Assembly: GCF_902364025.1 (NCBI RefSeq)
Contig: NZ_CABJCG010000005.1
Location: 60,922-124,921, forward strand
Reading direction: 5' to 3'
Origin: Enterocloster lavalensis
GTDB lineage: Bacteria; Bacillota; Clostridia; Lachnospirales; Lachnospiraceae
DNA length: 64,000 nt
In this document: in pieces, positions 53,038 to 61,119 of the stretch
Numbering within the stretch: position 1 is the first letter of the stretch
Layout: every line of letters starts with the position of its first letter
Made by a program: the position numbers and the translations under genes
The notes under the pieces: generated by a model
Databases searched by the model: none
Told to the model about the DNA's origin: nothing
What the model saw: only the letters and a program-made list of their open reading frames with translations

Positions 53038-54264
53038 ATGAAAAAAGCATTATCACTGGTATTAGCTGCGGCAATGACACTGTCTCTGGCAGCCTGCGGC
53101 TCCTCGGGCGGCAGCACACAGGCGCCTGCGACCACACCGGCCCAGACGGAAGCCGGCTCCAAGGCTGAGGGCGGAGAGAGCCAGGCGGGAAGCGAAGCTG
53201 CAACCGAGGTTCCGGCGGCCAACTTTAAGATCGGCATCCTGACCTCCACGGTCTCCCAGGCCGAGGAGGAGTACCGCGCGGCCGAGGCCGTAAAGGAAAA
53301 ATACGGCGATATGATTATCCACCAGACCTTCCCGGACAAGGCGGCCAGCGAGCAGGAGACCACCATCTCCATCGCCCTGTCCCTGGCGGCCGACCCGGAT
53401 GTGAAGGCCATTATCTGCAACACTGCTATGGAAGGAACTGCGGCGGCAATGGAAAAGGTGCGCGAGAAACGCCCGGACATCCTGCTGTTAGCAGGCGTTC
53501 CCAGCGAGTCCCCGGACGTGATCTGTGCGGCTGCTGACCTTGTGTTCCATCCCGACGTTGCCAACATGGGCACAGCGGTTGCGGAAGCAGCCGCTGAGAT
53601 GGGCGCTACCACAGTGGTGCACTACTCCTTCCCCCGCCATATGGCGCAGCCCTTAAACATTGCCCGTCACGACAACATGAAGGCAAAATGTGAGGAGCTG
53701 GGACTGAAGTTCGTGGACGGAACCTCCCCCGACCCCATGAGCGACGCCGGAATCGCCGCAACCCAGCAGTATATTCTGGAGGACGTGCCGCGTAAGGTGG
53801 AGGAGTACGGAGCCGACACCGCGTTCTTCGGAACCAATGCGGGGCAGCAGGAGCCCATGTGTAAGGCCGTGTTCGAGGCCGGAGCCATTTACCCCATGCC
53901 CGACAACCCCAGCGTGTTCTACGCTTTCCCCGGCGCTCTGGGAATCGAAGTGCCGGAGGATCACAAGGGCGATGTGGACTACATGAGAGATCAGATCAGC
54001 GCCAAGCTGGCTGAAAACAACATGACGGGCCGCATGGGCGCATGGAGCGCTCCCATGCACACCATGTTCATCAACTGCGCGGTTCAGTACGCCATGGATT
54101 ACTGCAACGGCACCTTTACCGAGCGCGCGGACATGGAGCATTTCACGCAGATTTTCTCTGACTTCGCAGGCGGCGACGTGAGCGTGCGGGTGTACGAGGA
54201 CATCGAGAGCGGAAAGACCTATGACAACTTCTTCGTGGTGCTGGGTAAGTTCATCACCCTGTAA
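53038..54264 (+). CDS. DUF3798 substrate-binding lipoprotein
   Basis: 408 aa from the ATG at 53038, after GGAGG. The signal peptide MKKALSLVLAAAMTLSLA ends in the lipobox LAAC, followed by a Ser/Gly/Gln linker. The mature part resembles a periplasmic-binding-protein type 1 fold: FKIGILTSTVSQAEEEYRAA, VKAIICNTAMEGTAAAMEKV and DTAFFGTNAG. The next three genes encode an RbsA-type ABC importer, so this is its likely receptor. The ligand is unknown. Confidence 0.82.
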   Translation: MKKALSLVLAAAMTLSLAACGSSGGSTQAPATTPAQTEAGSKAEGGESQAGSEAATEVPAANFKIGILTSTVSQAEEEYRAAEAVKEKYGDMIIHQTFPDKAASEQETTISIALSLAADPDVKAIICNTAMEGTAAAMEKVREKRPDILLLAGVPSESPDVICAAADLVFHPDVANMGTAVAEAAAEMGATTVVHYSFPRHMAQPLNIARHDNMKAKCEELGLKFVDGTSPDPMSDAGIAATQQYILEDVPRKVEEYGADTAFFGTNAGQQEPMCKAVFEAGAIYPMPDNPSVFYAFPGALGIEVPEDHKGDVDYMRDQISAKLAENNMTGRMGAWSAPMHTMFINCAVQYAMDYCNGTFTERADMEHFTQIFSDFAGGDVSVRVYEDIESGKTYDNFFVVLGKFITL

Positions 54265-54288
54265 TAAAACGGCAACAGAGTAAAAACA

Positions 54289-54320
54289 GGAGATTGCCTT
54301 CCGGCCGGGAGGCAGTCTCC
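54289..54320 (+). terminator. Intercistronic attenuator hairpin
   Basis: GGAGATTGCCT (54289-54299) pairs with AGGCAGTCTCC (54310-54320) with one G-U pair. No strong T-run follows; it likely lets the lipoprotein be made in excess over the transporter. Confidence 0.55.
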
Positions 54321-54368
54321 GCGTTTGAGGCAGTTAATGTACGAATCGGAAAAGAAAGAGGGTTTTAT

Positions 54369-55961
54369 ATGGCCAAGCAGGCGCTCCTCCATTTTAAAAA
54401 TGTAAAGAAAAGCTTCTCGGGAAATGTAGTGCTGTCCGGCGTGGATTTTGAGATCTTCCCGGGACAAATCGTGGCGCTGGCAGGTGAAAACGGGGCCGGC
54501 AAGTCCACGCTGATGAATATTTTATTTGGAATGAATGTGATACAGGAGACCGGCGGTTACGAGGGGGAGATCATTTTTGAGGGGAAACCCGTGAAAGTCC
54601 AGTCCCCGGAGGACGCCATGGCGCTGGGGATCGGCATGGTACACCAGGAATTTATGCTGCTGCCGGGTTTTACGGTGGCGCGCAACATTAAGCTGAACCG
54701 GGAGAACGTTAGACCCAACCTGGTGAGCCGAGTGGCGGGAAAACGGTTCGAGCTTCTGGACAATCCCCGCATTGTGGAGGAGGCGTCCGGAGCCCTTCAC
54801 AAACTTGGAATGGAAATCAATCCGGAAGTGACGGTTGACAAGCTTCCGGTGGGACATATGCAATTTGTGGAAATTGCCAGGGAGATCGACAAGAGCAATT
54901 TAAAGCTTCTGGTTCTGGATGAGCCCACCGCCGTGTTGACGGAGAGCGAGGCGGAGCGGTTCCTCAAATGTATCCGCCAGGTGGCGGACGAGGGCATCGC
55001 GGTCATTTTCATCAGCCACCGGCTGGACGAGGTGATGACCCTGGCGGACTCCGTGGTGATTCTGCGGGACGGGCAGATGGTGTTTGACGAGAAAACGAAG
55101 AATACCAGCAAGAACCAGATCGCGGAGCTGATGGTGGGCCGCAAGCTGGAGGCGGACAGCATGATCAATGTGAACCGCAGCTTTGAGAACAGCGATATCA
55201 TTCTGGACATTGAGCACCTGAGCGTGAGTATGCCCGGGGAGCGGACGAAGGATGTGTCCTTAAAGGTGCGCAGAGGGGAAATACTGGGCATCGGCGGCCT
55301 GGCGGGCCACGGCAAGACCAGTATCTCCAACGGTATTTTCGGCATGTATCCGGCCAGGGGCAAGGTGCGCTATAACGGGAAAGAGCTGGCCTTTACCCGG
55401 GTGGGCGAGGCATTGAACAAAGGCATGGCCTTTGTGTCCGAGGACCGCAAGGGAGTGGGCCTGCTGTTGGACGAATCGATCGCCCTCAATATGGTCTATA
55501 CAGATATGAAGGTGAACCGGAGGTTTCTGAAAAAGTATGGATTTTTCAGCCTGTTTGACGGTAAGAGCGCGGAGAAGACCGTGGAGGAGATGATCGGGGA
55601 GCTGGATATCCGCTGCACCGGCTCCAAACAGCTGGTGGGGCGGCTCTCGGGCGGCAACCAGCAGAAGGTCTGCATGGCCCGGGCGCTGATCACCAAGCCG
55701 GATCTGCTGTTCGTGTCCGAGCCCACCAGGGGAATCGACATCGGGGCCAAGCAGATCCTGCTGAATTACCTGGTGAAGATCAACAAGGAGCTGGGGATCA
55801 CCATTGTGATGACCTCCAGCGAGTTAAATGAGCTGCGCACCATCTGCGACCGGATCGCCATCATCGGCTCCGGCGTGGTCCAGGGAATACTGAAACCCGA
55901 CGCCCCGAATGTGGACTTTGCGTTGCTGATGTCGGGAGAAAAAGGAGGAGACCCATCATGA
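54369..55961 (+). CDS. RbsA-type ABC importer ATPase (two ABC domains)
   Basis: 530 aa from the ATG at 54369. Two fused ABC domains as in sugar and nucleoside importers: GENGAGKST and VLDEPTAVLTESEAERF in the first, with PVGHMQFVEIAREI in the signature position; GLAGHGKTS, LSGGNQQKVCMARAL and SEPTRGIDIGAKQ in the second. The altered second Walker A is normal for this group. It drives the two permeases encoded downstream. Confidence 0.9.
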   Translation: MAKQALLHFKNVKKSFSGNVVLSGVDFEIFPGQIVALAGENGAGKSTLMNILFGMNVIQETGGYEGEIIFEGKPVKVQSPEDAMALGIGMVHQEFMLLPGFTVARNIKLNRENVRPNLVSRVAGKRFELLDNPRIVEEASGALHKLGMEINPEVTVDKLPVGHMQFVEIAREIDKSNLKLLVLDEPTAVLTESEAERFLKCIRQVADEGIAVIFISHRLDEVMTLADSVVILRDGQMVFDEKTKNTSKNQIAELMVGRKLEADSMINVNRSFENSDIILDIEHLSVSMPGERTKDVSLKVRRGEILGIGGLAGHGKTSISNGIFGMYPARGKVRYNGKELAFTRVGEALNKGMAFVSEDRKGVGLLLDESIALNMVYTDMKVNRRFLKKYGFFSLFDGKSAEKTVEEMIGELDIRCTGSKQLVGRLSGGNQQKVCMARALITKPDLLFVSEPTRGIDIGAKQILLNYLVKINKELGITIVMTSSELNELRTICDRIAIIGSGVVQGILKPDAPNVDFALLMSGEKGGDPS

Positions 55962-56998
55962 CCGCTGTTAAGAATTCACTGAAATCCTTCGGATTTCCGC
56001 GCCTGATCATCATGGCGTTCCTGCTTCTTCTGATTATGATGATGTTTGTGCTGGGAATTCCGGCGCCGTTGACATTTTCCCAGTGCATCGTCCGGGTGGG
56101 CATCAATATGATCCTGTCCCTGGCTATGGTGCCGGGCATCATGGCGGGCACGGGCATGAACTTCGCGCTGCCCCTGGGGATCGAGTGCGGGCTGTTGGCC
56201 GGTATGATCAGTCTGCAATACAACATGACGGGCGTGGGCGGCATTTTTATCGCAATGGCTATCTCCGTGCCCTTCAGCGTGGCGGCGGGCTGGGCCTACA
56301 GCCAGCTGGTGAACCGGGTGAAGGGAAGCGAGATGATGGTGTCCACCTACATCGGATTTTCGGTGGTGGCTCTGATGTGTATCGGATGGCTGATCCTTCC
56401 CTTTAACCACCCCTCCATTGTCTGGCCCATCGGTGACGGGCTGCGGACCACCATCACCCTGGAAGCCTGGTATGACCGGGCGCTGAACAATCTGTTTGCC
56501 TTTAAGGTGTTTGGGGTGGAGATTCCGGTGGGGCTGATTCTGGTGATCGGGCTGTTCTGTTTCCTCATCTGGCTGTTTATGAGAAGCCACTTGGGGCTGA
56601 TGATGAAGGCGGCGGGCTCCAATCCCAATTTCGCCCGCAGCAACGGCGTGAAGGTGGACAATATGCGCACGATGGCGACCATTCTCTCCACTGTGCTCGG
56701 CGGTATCGGCATCATTATTTACGCCCAGGGTTTCGGCTTTTACCAGCTTTACAACGCGCCTCTGATGATGGCGTTTCCGGCCATCGCGGCGGTGCTGATC
56801 GGAGGGGCGACTCCCAGCCGTATCTCTATCTTCAACGTGGTGCTGGGAACCATTATGTTTCAGAGTATGCTGACCATCGCCACACCGGTGGCCAACAGCC
56901 TGATCCCTGAGGGCAATCTGTCCGAGGTGGTGCGTACCATCGTCAGCAACGGCATCATTTTATATGCCTTATCCCGTATGCAAGGAGGGAAACGATAA
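55958..56998 (+). CDS. ABC importer permease, first subunit
   Basis: 346 aa with about eight to ten hydrophobic segments of the RbsC/BPD_transp_2 family. GTGMNFALPLGIECGL near residue 67 and the NPNFARSNGVKVDNMR loop are typical. It overlaps the ATPase gene by ATGA and the next permease by TAATG. It forms half of a heterodimeric channel. Confidence 0.88.
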   Translation: MTAVKNSLKSFGFPRLIIMAFLLLLIMMMFVLGIPAPLTFSQCIVRVGINMILSLAMVPGIMAGTGMNFALPLGIECGLLAGMISLQYNMTGVGGIFIAMAISVPFSVAAGWAYSQLVNRVKGSEMMVSTYIGFSVVALMCIGWLILPFNHPSIVWPIGDGLRTTITLEAWYDRALNNLFAFKVFGVEIPVGLILVIGLFCFLIWLFMRSHLGLMMKAAGSNPNFARSNGVKVDNMRTMATILSTVLGGIGIIIYAQGFGFYQLYNAPLMMAFPAIAAVLIGGATPSRISIFNVVLGTIMFQSMLTIATPVANSLIPEGNLSEVVRTIVSNGIILYALSRMQGGKR

Positions 56999-58320
56999 TG
57001 GGGAATGAGAAAAAACACAAAGCGGGGGTCTTTCTGGAAAAGCTCCTGATCAACAACGCCGTGACCATCCTGTTCTGCATCATCTGCGTGGCGGGTATTA
57101 TTTTGGCAAAACAGCCCTTGTCCTTTATTGTGGGGGAGATTTCCACGCGTCTGTTCCGCAATCTGATTCTGATTCTGGCTCTGCTGGTGCCGGTGTGGGC
57201 GGGCATGGGACTGAACTTCAGCATTGTGCTGGGGGCGATGTCGGCGCAGATTGGGATTATTGTAGCCACCAATTTCTCGGTATCCGGGTTTGCCTGCCTG
57301 ATGGTGTCCTTTATCGTGAGCATTCCGCTGTCGCTGCTGTTCGGCAATCTGACCGGGCGTCTGTTCAATCAGACCAAGGGGCAGGAGATGATCACCGGTA
57401 TGATTCTGGGATTTTTTGCCAAGGGGATTTACGACCTGGTGTTTATGTTTTTGTGCGGGCCGGTGATTCCGATTAAAAACCAGACGCTGCTTCTGACCAA
57501 TGGGATCGGTCTGACGACGCCCATTAATCTGGAGGCAGATACCAAGGGGGCTATTAATAAGATGTGGTCCATGTCGCTGGATCAGGCGATTGGGTGGGGC
57601 TTGATTGTCCTGCTGGCGGTTCAGGTGGCGGTGCTGGCGTATAAGATCGGCGTGAAGCGTGAGAAAATACGCTGGGCGGGGCAGTACAAGCTGTATTTGA
57701 CCGCGGCGCTTCTGGCGGCGTTTAAGGTTCTGTGCGCTGCGTCAAAGACGGTGCTGTTTGCGCTGCAGTTTACGGATGTGCCGGTAGTGACGGGGATTTT
57801 GATTTTCTGTGTGTGTATTTATATCACGTTTTTGGGCAGGACCAAGCTGGGTAGCGATATCAATGCGGTAGGGCAGAATATGAATATTGCGGTGTCCATG
57901 GGAATACCGGCGGATAAGATCCGTATTACGGCGATTATGATTTCCACGCTGCTGGCCGGATTGGGGCAGTTGATTTTTATTCAGGATATCGGCAATTTTA
58001 CGACGTATACGGCACATGAGAACGTGGGCACGTTTGCGATCGCGGCGCTGCTGGTGGGCGGAGCTTCGATTAAAAAGGCGACCATCGGGCAGGCGGTGCT
58101 GGGGGCGCTGCTGTTCCACACCATGTTTATTATTTCTCCGATCGCGGGTAAGAATCTGTTTGATAATGCGCAGCTGGGAGAGTATTTCAGGGTGTTTGCG
58201 TGTTATGCGGTTATCGCGGTGGCGCTGGCGCTGCATGCGTGGAAAACGGTTATGGCAAAGCGGGTGGACGATAGTGAGAGCGAGGCGTTGGAGGAGAAGG
58301 AGGCGCAGAGGGCGGCGTGA
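56998..58320 (+). CDS. ABC importer permease, second subunit
   Basis: 440 aa, longer than the first permease, with about nine to ten hydrophobic segments. GMGLNFSIVLGAMSAQIGII parallels the first subunit, and GSDINAVGQNMNIAVSMGI is the ATPase-contacting loop. A hydrophilic insertion lies near 150-185. It pairs with the upstream permease. The palindromic element and terminator follow. Confidence 0.88.
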   Translation: MGNEKKHKAGVFLEKLLINNAVTILFCIICVAGIILAKQPLSFIVGEISTRLFRNLILILALLVPVWAGMGLNFSIVLGAMSAQIGIIVATNFSVSGFACLMVSFIVSIPLSLLFGNLTGRLFNQTKGQEMITGMILGFFAKGIYDLVFMFLCGPVIPIKNQTLLLTNGIGLTTPINLEADTKGAINKMWSMSLDQAIGWGLIVLLAVQVAVLAYKIGVKREKIRWAGQYKLYLTAALLAAFKVLCAASKTVLFALQFTDVPVVTGILIFCVCIYITFLGRTKLGSDINAVGQNMNIAVSMGIPADKIRITAIMISTLLAGLGQLIFIQDIGNFTTYTAHENVGTFAIAALLVGGASIKKATIGQAVLGALLFHTMFIISPIAGKNLFDNAQLGEYFRVFACYAVIAVALALHAWKTVMAKRVDDSESEALEEKEAQRAA

Positions 58321-58331
58321 TGCATCCGTTC

Positions 58332-58739
58332 GTGAGAGCCAGAAAAGCGGGGCCGGAGACTCTCAGCACTGCGTATTGCAACTCCTCGTGCATATAGCCC
58401 CCGCTATCCACACCAGAACTGCGCCTGCGAATCTAGCCGTAGGCCCCACTACGCCGTCGATTCGCAGACACACTTCTGGCGCGGATATCAGGCGCTCTAT
58501 GCACAAGGAGTTGCGATACGCAGTGCTGGTTTCCGCGGCTAGGATAGACTAAGGCGCCGGGGGCCGGAAAAGACGGGCACTGCTCCGAGCTCCGGCGCAG
58601 GCCTGATGCCTGCCCCTCCGCCTCCGCTTTCTCCGGGCGTTGTACGCCCTGCGAAATCCCGCCTTTTCCGGCCCCCGCCGCCTAAGTCTATCCAAACCGC
58701 TCCAAATGTCGCCTCCAGCCCCGCTTTTCTGGCTCTCAC
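58332..58739. repeat. Compound palindromic element A, bounded by a perfect 22-bp inverted repeat
   Basis: The 22-bp arms at 58332-58353 (GTGAGAGCCAGAAAAGCGGG then GC) and 58718-58739 are perfect inverses. Inside, a 163-bp imperfect hairpin (58365-58527) starts with 30-bp arms differing at two positions and ends at an apex with CGTAG (58438-58442) and CTACG (58449-58453). A second hairpin (58542-58693) has 36-bp arms with three mismatches and contains GCAGGC/GCCTGC and GGGCGT/ACGCCC stems. No reading frame is supported. It lies between the ABC operon and rtcB. Confidence 0.85.
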
Positions 58740-58813
58740 CCGCTGGGGGTTGGAGAGGGTCGGTGGGGATTGGGGGTGATCCACTTGTGTTTACGGTTTT
58801 TAGGAGAAATTGA

Positions 58814-58854
58814 GTCTCTGCTTCCGGGAGTTTCCTGGAAGCGGGGACTTTTTT
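58814..58854 (+). terminator. Terminator downstream of element A
   Basis: AGTCTCTGCTTCC pairs with GGAAGCGGGGACT (G-U pairs allowed), followed by TTTTTT. Confidence 0.75.
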
Positions 58855-58945
58855 GAGTTCGCAACTTTTTTTAGATGATTTTACCAGTTTGATTCGTTAT
58901 GATGTAGGCATAACAGATTTGAGAGAGAGAAAGGAAGTGAATGGC

Positions 58946-60181
58946 ATGTTTGTCATGTTTGAGAAGGAAGAGTTTAAGGTTCCGGTCAGGGTTTGGCTGG
59001 AGGGACCGGGGGTGTTGGAGGAGAGTTGTCTGGAACAGGCGCGCCATTTGGCTAAGCTTCCTTTTTTGCATAAGTGGGTTTGCTTGATGCCGGATACCCA
59101 TGCGGGGATGGGGATGCCCATCGGCGGGGTGATTGCGGCGGAGGATGTGGTGATTCCGAATGCGGTGGGAGTGGATATCGGCTGCGGGATGGCTTATACG
59201 GAGACGAATATTCCGGTAAAGGAGATTCGGCAGGTGATGACCGGGAACGGGAATCTGGTGCAGGCTATGATCGGCGATATTATGCGGAATGTGCCGGTGG
59301 GATTTGCACATCACAAGATGATGATGCCGTCTTATACGATGGACTGCGCTTTTGAGGAGATGGATCGGTATGAGCAGGACGCCGAGCTTTTGGGACAGCT
59401 GGAGGCGGGGTATTATCAGATCGGGACGCTGGGCGGAGGGAATCATTTTATTGAGCTGCAGGAGAGCGATGACGGGTTTTTGACGGTGATGGTTCATTCG
59501 GGGTCCCGGCATTTTGGGAAATCGGTTTGCGATTATTTCCATTTTAAGGCAAGGGAGCTGAATAAACGGTGGTACAGCCAGGTGCCGGATGAGTACCGGC
59601 TGGCGTTTCTGCCTACGGACAGCAGCGAGGGGAAACGGTATCTGGACTGGATGAATTTGTCCATGGATTTTGCAAAGGAGAACCGGGAGAAGATGATGTT
59701 GGCGGTGAAGGCGATTCTTGAGAAATGGATCGGGAAGTATACGGATTTTGAGCTGACATTTTCCGGGGATATCAACTGCCACCACAATTATGCGGCGCTG
59801 GAGAACCACTATGATAAGAATGTGTGGGTACACCGGAAAGGGGCGGTACGGGCGAGAAACGGCGAATTGGCCGTGATCCCCGGGGCCATGGGCTCCTACA
59901 GCTATGTGGTGATGGGGAAGGGAAACCCGGAGAGCTTCTGTTCTTCTTCTCATGGGGCGGGCAGACGGTATTCCCGTAAGGGCGCGATGTCTGCGTTCAG
60001 CTGTGAACAGGTGATCCAGGATTTAAATACCCAGGGCGTGGTTCTTGGAAAGAAGAATAAGAGCGACGTGGCGGAGGAGAGCCGGTTCGCCTATAAGGAT
60101 ATTGAGACGGTGATGAAGGATCAGACGGATTTGGTGGTGCCGGTGAAACGGTTAAAGACCATCGGTGTGGTCAAGGGCTAG
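58946..60181 (+). CDS. rtcB: RtcB-family RNA ligase
   Basis: 411 aa from the ATG at 58946, preceded by AAGGAAG at 8 bp. RtcB metal and guanylylation motifs are present: MPDTHAGMGMPIGGV, NAVGVDIGCGMAYTE near 72-86, LGGGNHFIE, VMVHSGSRHFGK, PGAMGSYSYVVMG, and SSSHGAGRRYSR with the His that takes GMP near residue 337. It joins 2',3'-cyclic phosphate (or 3'-phosphate) ends to 5'-OH ends with GTP and Mn2+, in RNA repair. The stop codon forms the outer arm of palindrome B, and a tRNA-mimic RNA and a slipin gene follow. Confidence 0.93.
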   Translation: MFVMFEKEEFKVPVRVWLEGPGVLEESCLEQARHLAKLPFLHKWVCLMPDTHAGMGMPIGGVIAAEDVVIPNAVGVDIGCGMAYTETNIPVKEIRQVMTGNGNLVQAMIGDIMRNVPVGFAHHKMMMPSYTMDCAFEEMDRYEQDAELLGQLEAGYYQIGTLGGGNHFIELQESDDGFLTVMVHSGSRHFGKSVCDYFHFKARELNKRWYSQVPDEYRLAFLPTDSSEGKRYLDWMNLSMDFAKENREKMMLAVKAILEKWIGKYTDFELTFSGDINCHHNYAALENHYDKNVWVHRKGAVRARNGELAVIPGAMGSYSYVVMGKGNPESFCSSSHGAGRRYSRKGAMSAFSCEQVIQDLNTQGVVLGKKNKSDVAEESRFAYKDIETVMKDQTDLVVPVKRLKTIGVVKG

Positions 60182-60341
60182 TACATCGTCCATTAAATAA
60201 CTACCCTCTTCGCTGGCCTGATTTTCCGATAGCACAGGTGCAAAAGCCTCAACGTAGCCCGCTACGCCTACGTTTTTGCACCTGCACTCTCGAAAAATCA
60301 TTCTCAGCGAATAGTGCAGTTATTTAATTTTCGATGTACTA
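60179..60341. repeat. 163-bp palindromic element B, beginning at the rtcB stop codon
   Basis: Nested arms: TAGTACATCG/CGATGTACTA (60179-60188, 60332-60341), TTAAATAACT/AGTTATTTAA, TTCGCTG/CAGCGAA, GATTTT/AAAATC and CAGGTGCAAAA/TTTTGCACCTG (60235-60245, 60274-60284). The apex is CGTAG-CCCG-CTACG (60253-60266). It has the same length and apex as the main hairpin of element A. The outer left arm contains the TAG stop of rtcB. Confidence 0.85.
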
Positions 60342-60365
60342 GGCGGCCGGAAGGCTGCGGTTTGA

Positions 60366-60612
60366 GGTGATATAAAGGAAACTTTATATAAATGGCGGCT
60401 GAGACGAACGTTTCCAGCTGCCACGGGCGGGCTGCTCTTGAGGCGTAGGGTTTTCCGGTTGGCGGAGCCCTTGCGGTGCCGCAGGCGTTTGCCGGGCGGT
60501 ATACCGGTGGTCCGGGCCAAGATAATGATTTGTCGTGGGTTCAAATCCCACCATGTTTGAGGACATGTAGCTAAGTGGTATAGCAATCATCTAACAAAAC
60601 GCTGGCATTGCG
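60366..60612 (+). ncRNA. YrlA-type Y RNA candidate with circularly permuted tRNA-like domain
   Basis: In order: anticodon-stem 3' strand ATGATT (60525-60530), T arm GTGGG-TTCAAAT-CCCAC (60535-60551), acceptor-like CATGT/ACATG (60552-60556, 60563-60567) closed by TTGAGG, D arm GCTA-AGTGGTA-TAGC (60570-60584) with the GG pair, then the anticodon-stem 5' strand AATCAT (60585-60590). An outer stem GCGTTTG/CAAAACGC (60485-60491, 60595-60602) joins the ends. Upstream, a 9-bp stem (60393-60401, 60415-60423) encloses GACGAACG, matching the Ro60 motif GNCGAA(N)G. TATAAAG-GAAA-CTTTATA lies at 60371-60388. This is the Y RNA tRNA-mimic layout, next to rtcB. Exact ends are unknown. Confidence 0.7.
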
Positions 60613-61119
60613 TAAATGCCGACAACCAGGGAAATGGAACTGCCTTCGCTCCGGCTTAGACCCGGCAGCCGCAAAGCGTTTGCTCTGCGGGGACCTGGGA
60701 AGAGCGGTCCGCGGGACGGCCAGCGCCGGTACGGATACCGGCTGCCGAATCGAGGTGGAATTGGTAGGGGAATTGTGAGGACAGGAGTGCCGGGCGGGAA
60801 AACGCCCGGGGGGACCGGATGGAGCTTGCGGGTGGGAAACTGCCCGGGGCCCTGGACGGGGCTCTCTGGGCGGGGAAACCGCCGGAACTGTTCCCTCAAT
60901 TCCCCTCCCTCTACCCGGAAACGGAGCCTGAAGTGCCGGCCCCCGGCCTGCGGATGGGGCGGGGCAGGGATATTTTCCAACATATTTATAGAAATGGTTG
61001 TGAATTGTAAACAGGAAATGGATCGCAGCGGCCAGGCGCGGGACGGCGGGAGACGCCGGGCGCGCCGGTGAGATGGGAATTTGCCGCTGTGGAGTTTTAG
61101 GAATAAAGGGGAAATGGAA
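60613..61119. other. GC-rich structured intergenic region before the slipin gene
   Basis: No convincing gene. Several stable hairpins occur: CCGCA/TGCGG (60669-60690), GCCGGTA-CGGA-TACCGGC (60725-60742), and CCGGGCG-GGAAAA-CGCCCGG (60790-60809). It may be the 3' part of a longer structured RNA or a leader. An AT-rich patch near 60968-61015 could hold the slipin promoter. Confidence 0.5.

Noticed and set aside
60521..60597. A normal tRNA gene (Val-like AAC anticodon loop)
   Set aside because: The halves are in the wrong order for a canonical tRNA; read linearly, the 5' half has no downstream T arm. Only the permuted fold pairs fully.
60343..60720. A naturally permuted group I intron with tRNA exons
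   Set aside because: The arrangement 3' exon then 5' exon suggested it, but I could not find the P7 (GACTA/TAGTC) core, and a 3' splice G and a U at the 5' site do not give a sensible anticodon loop. A Y RNA explains it more simply.
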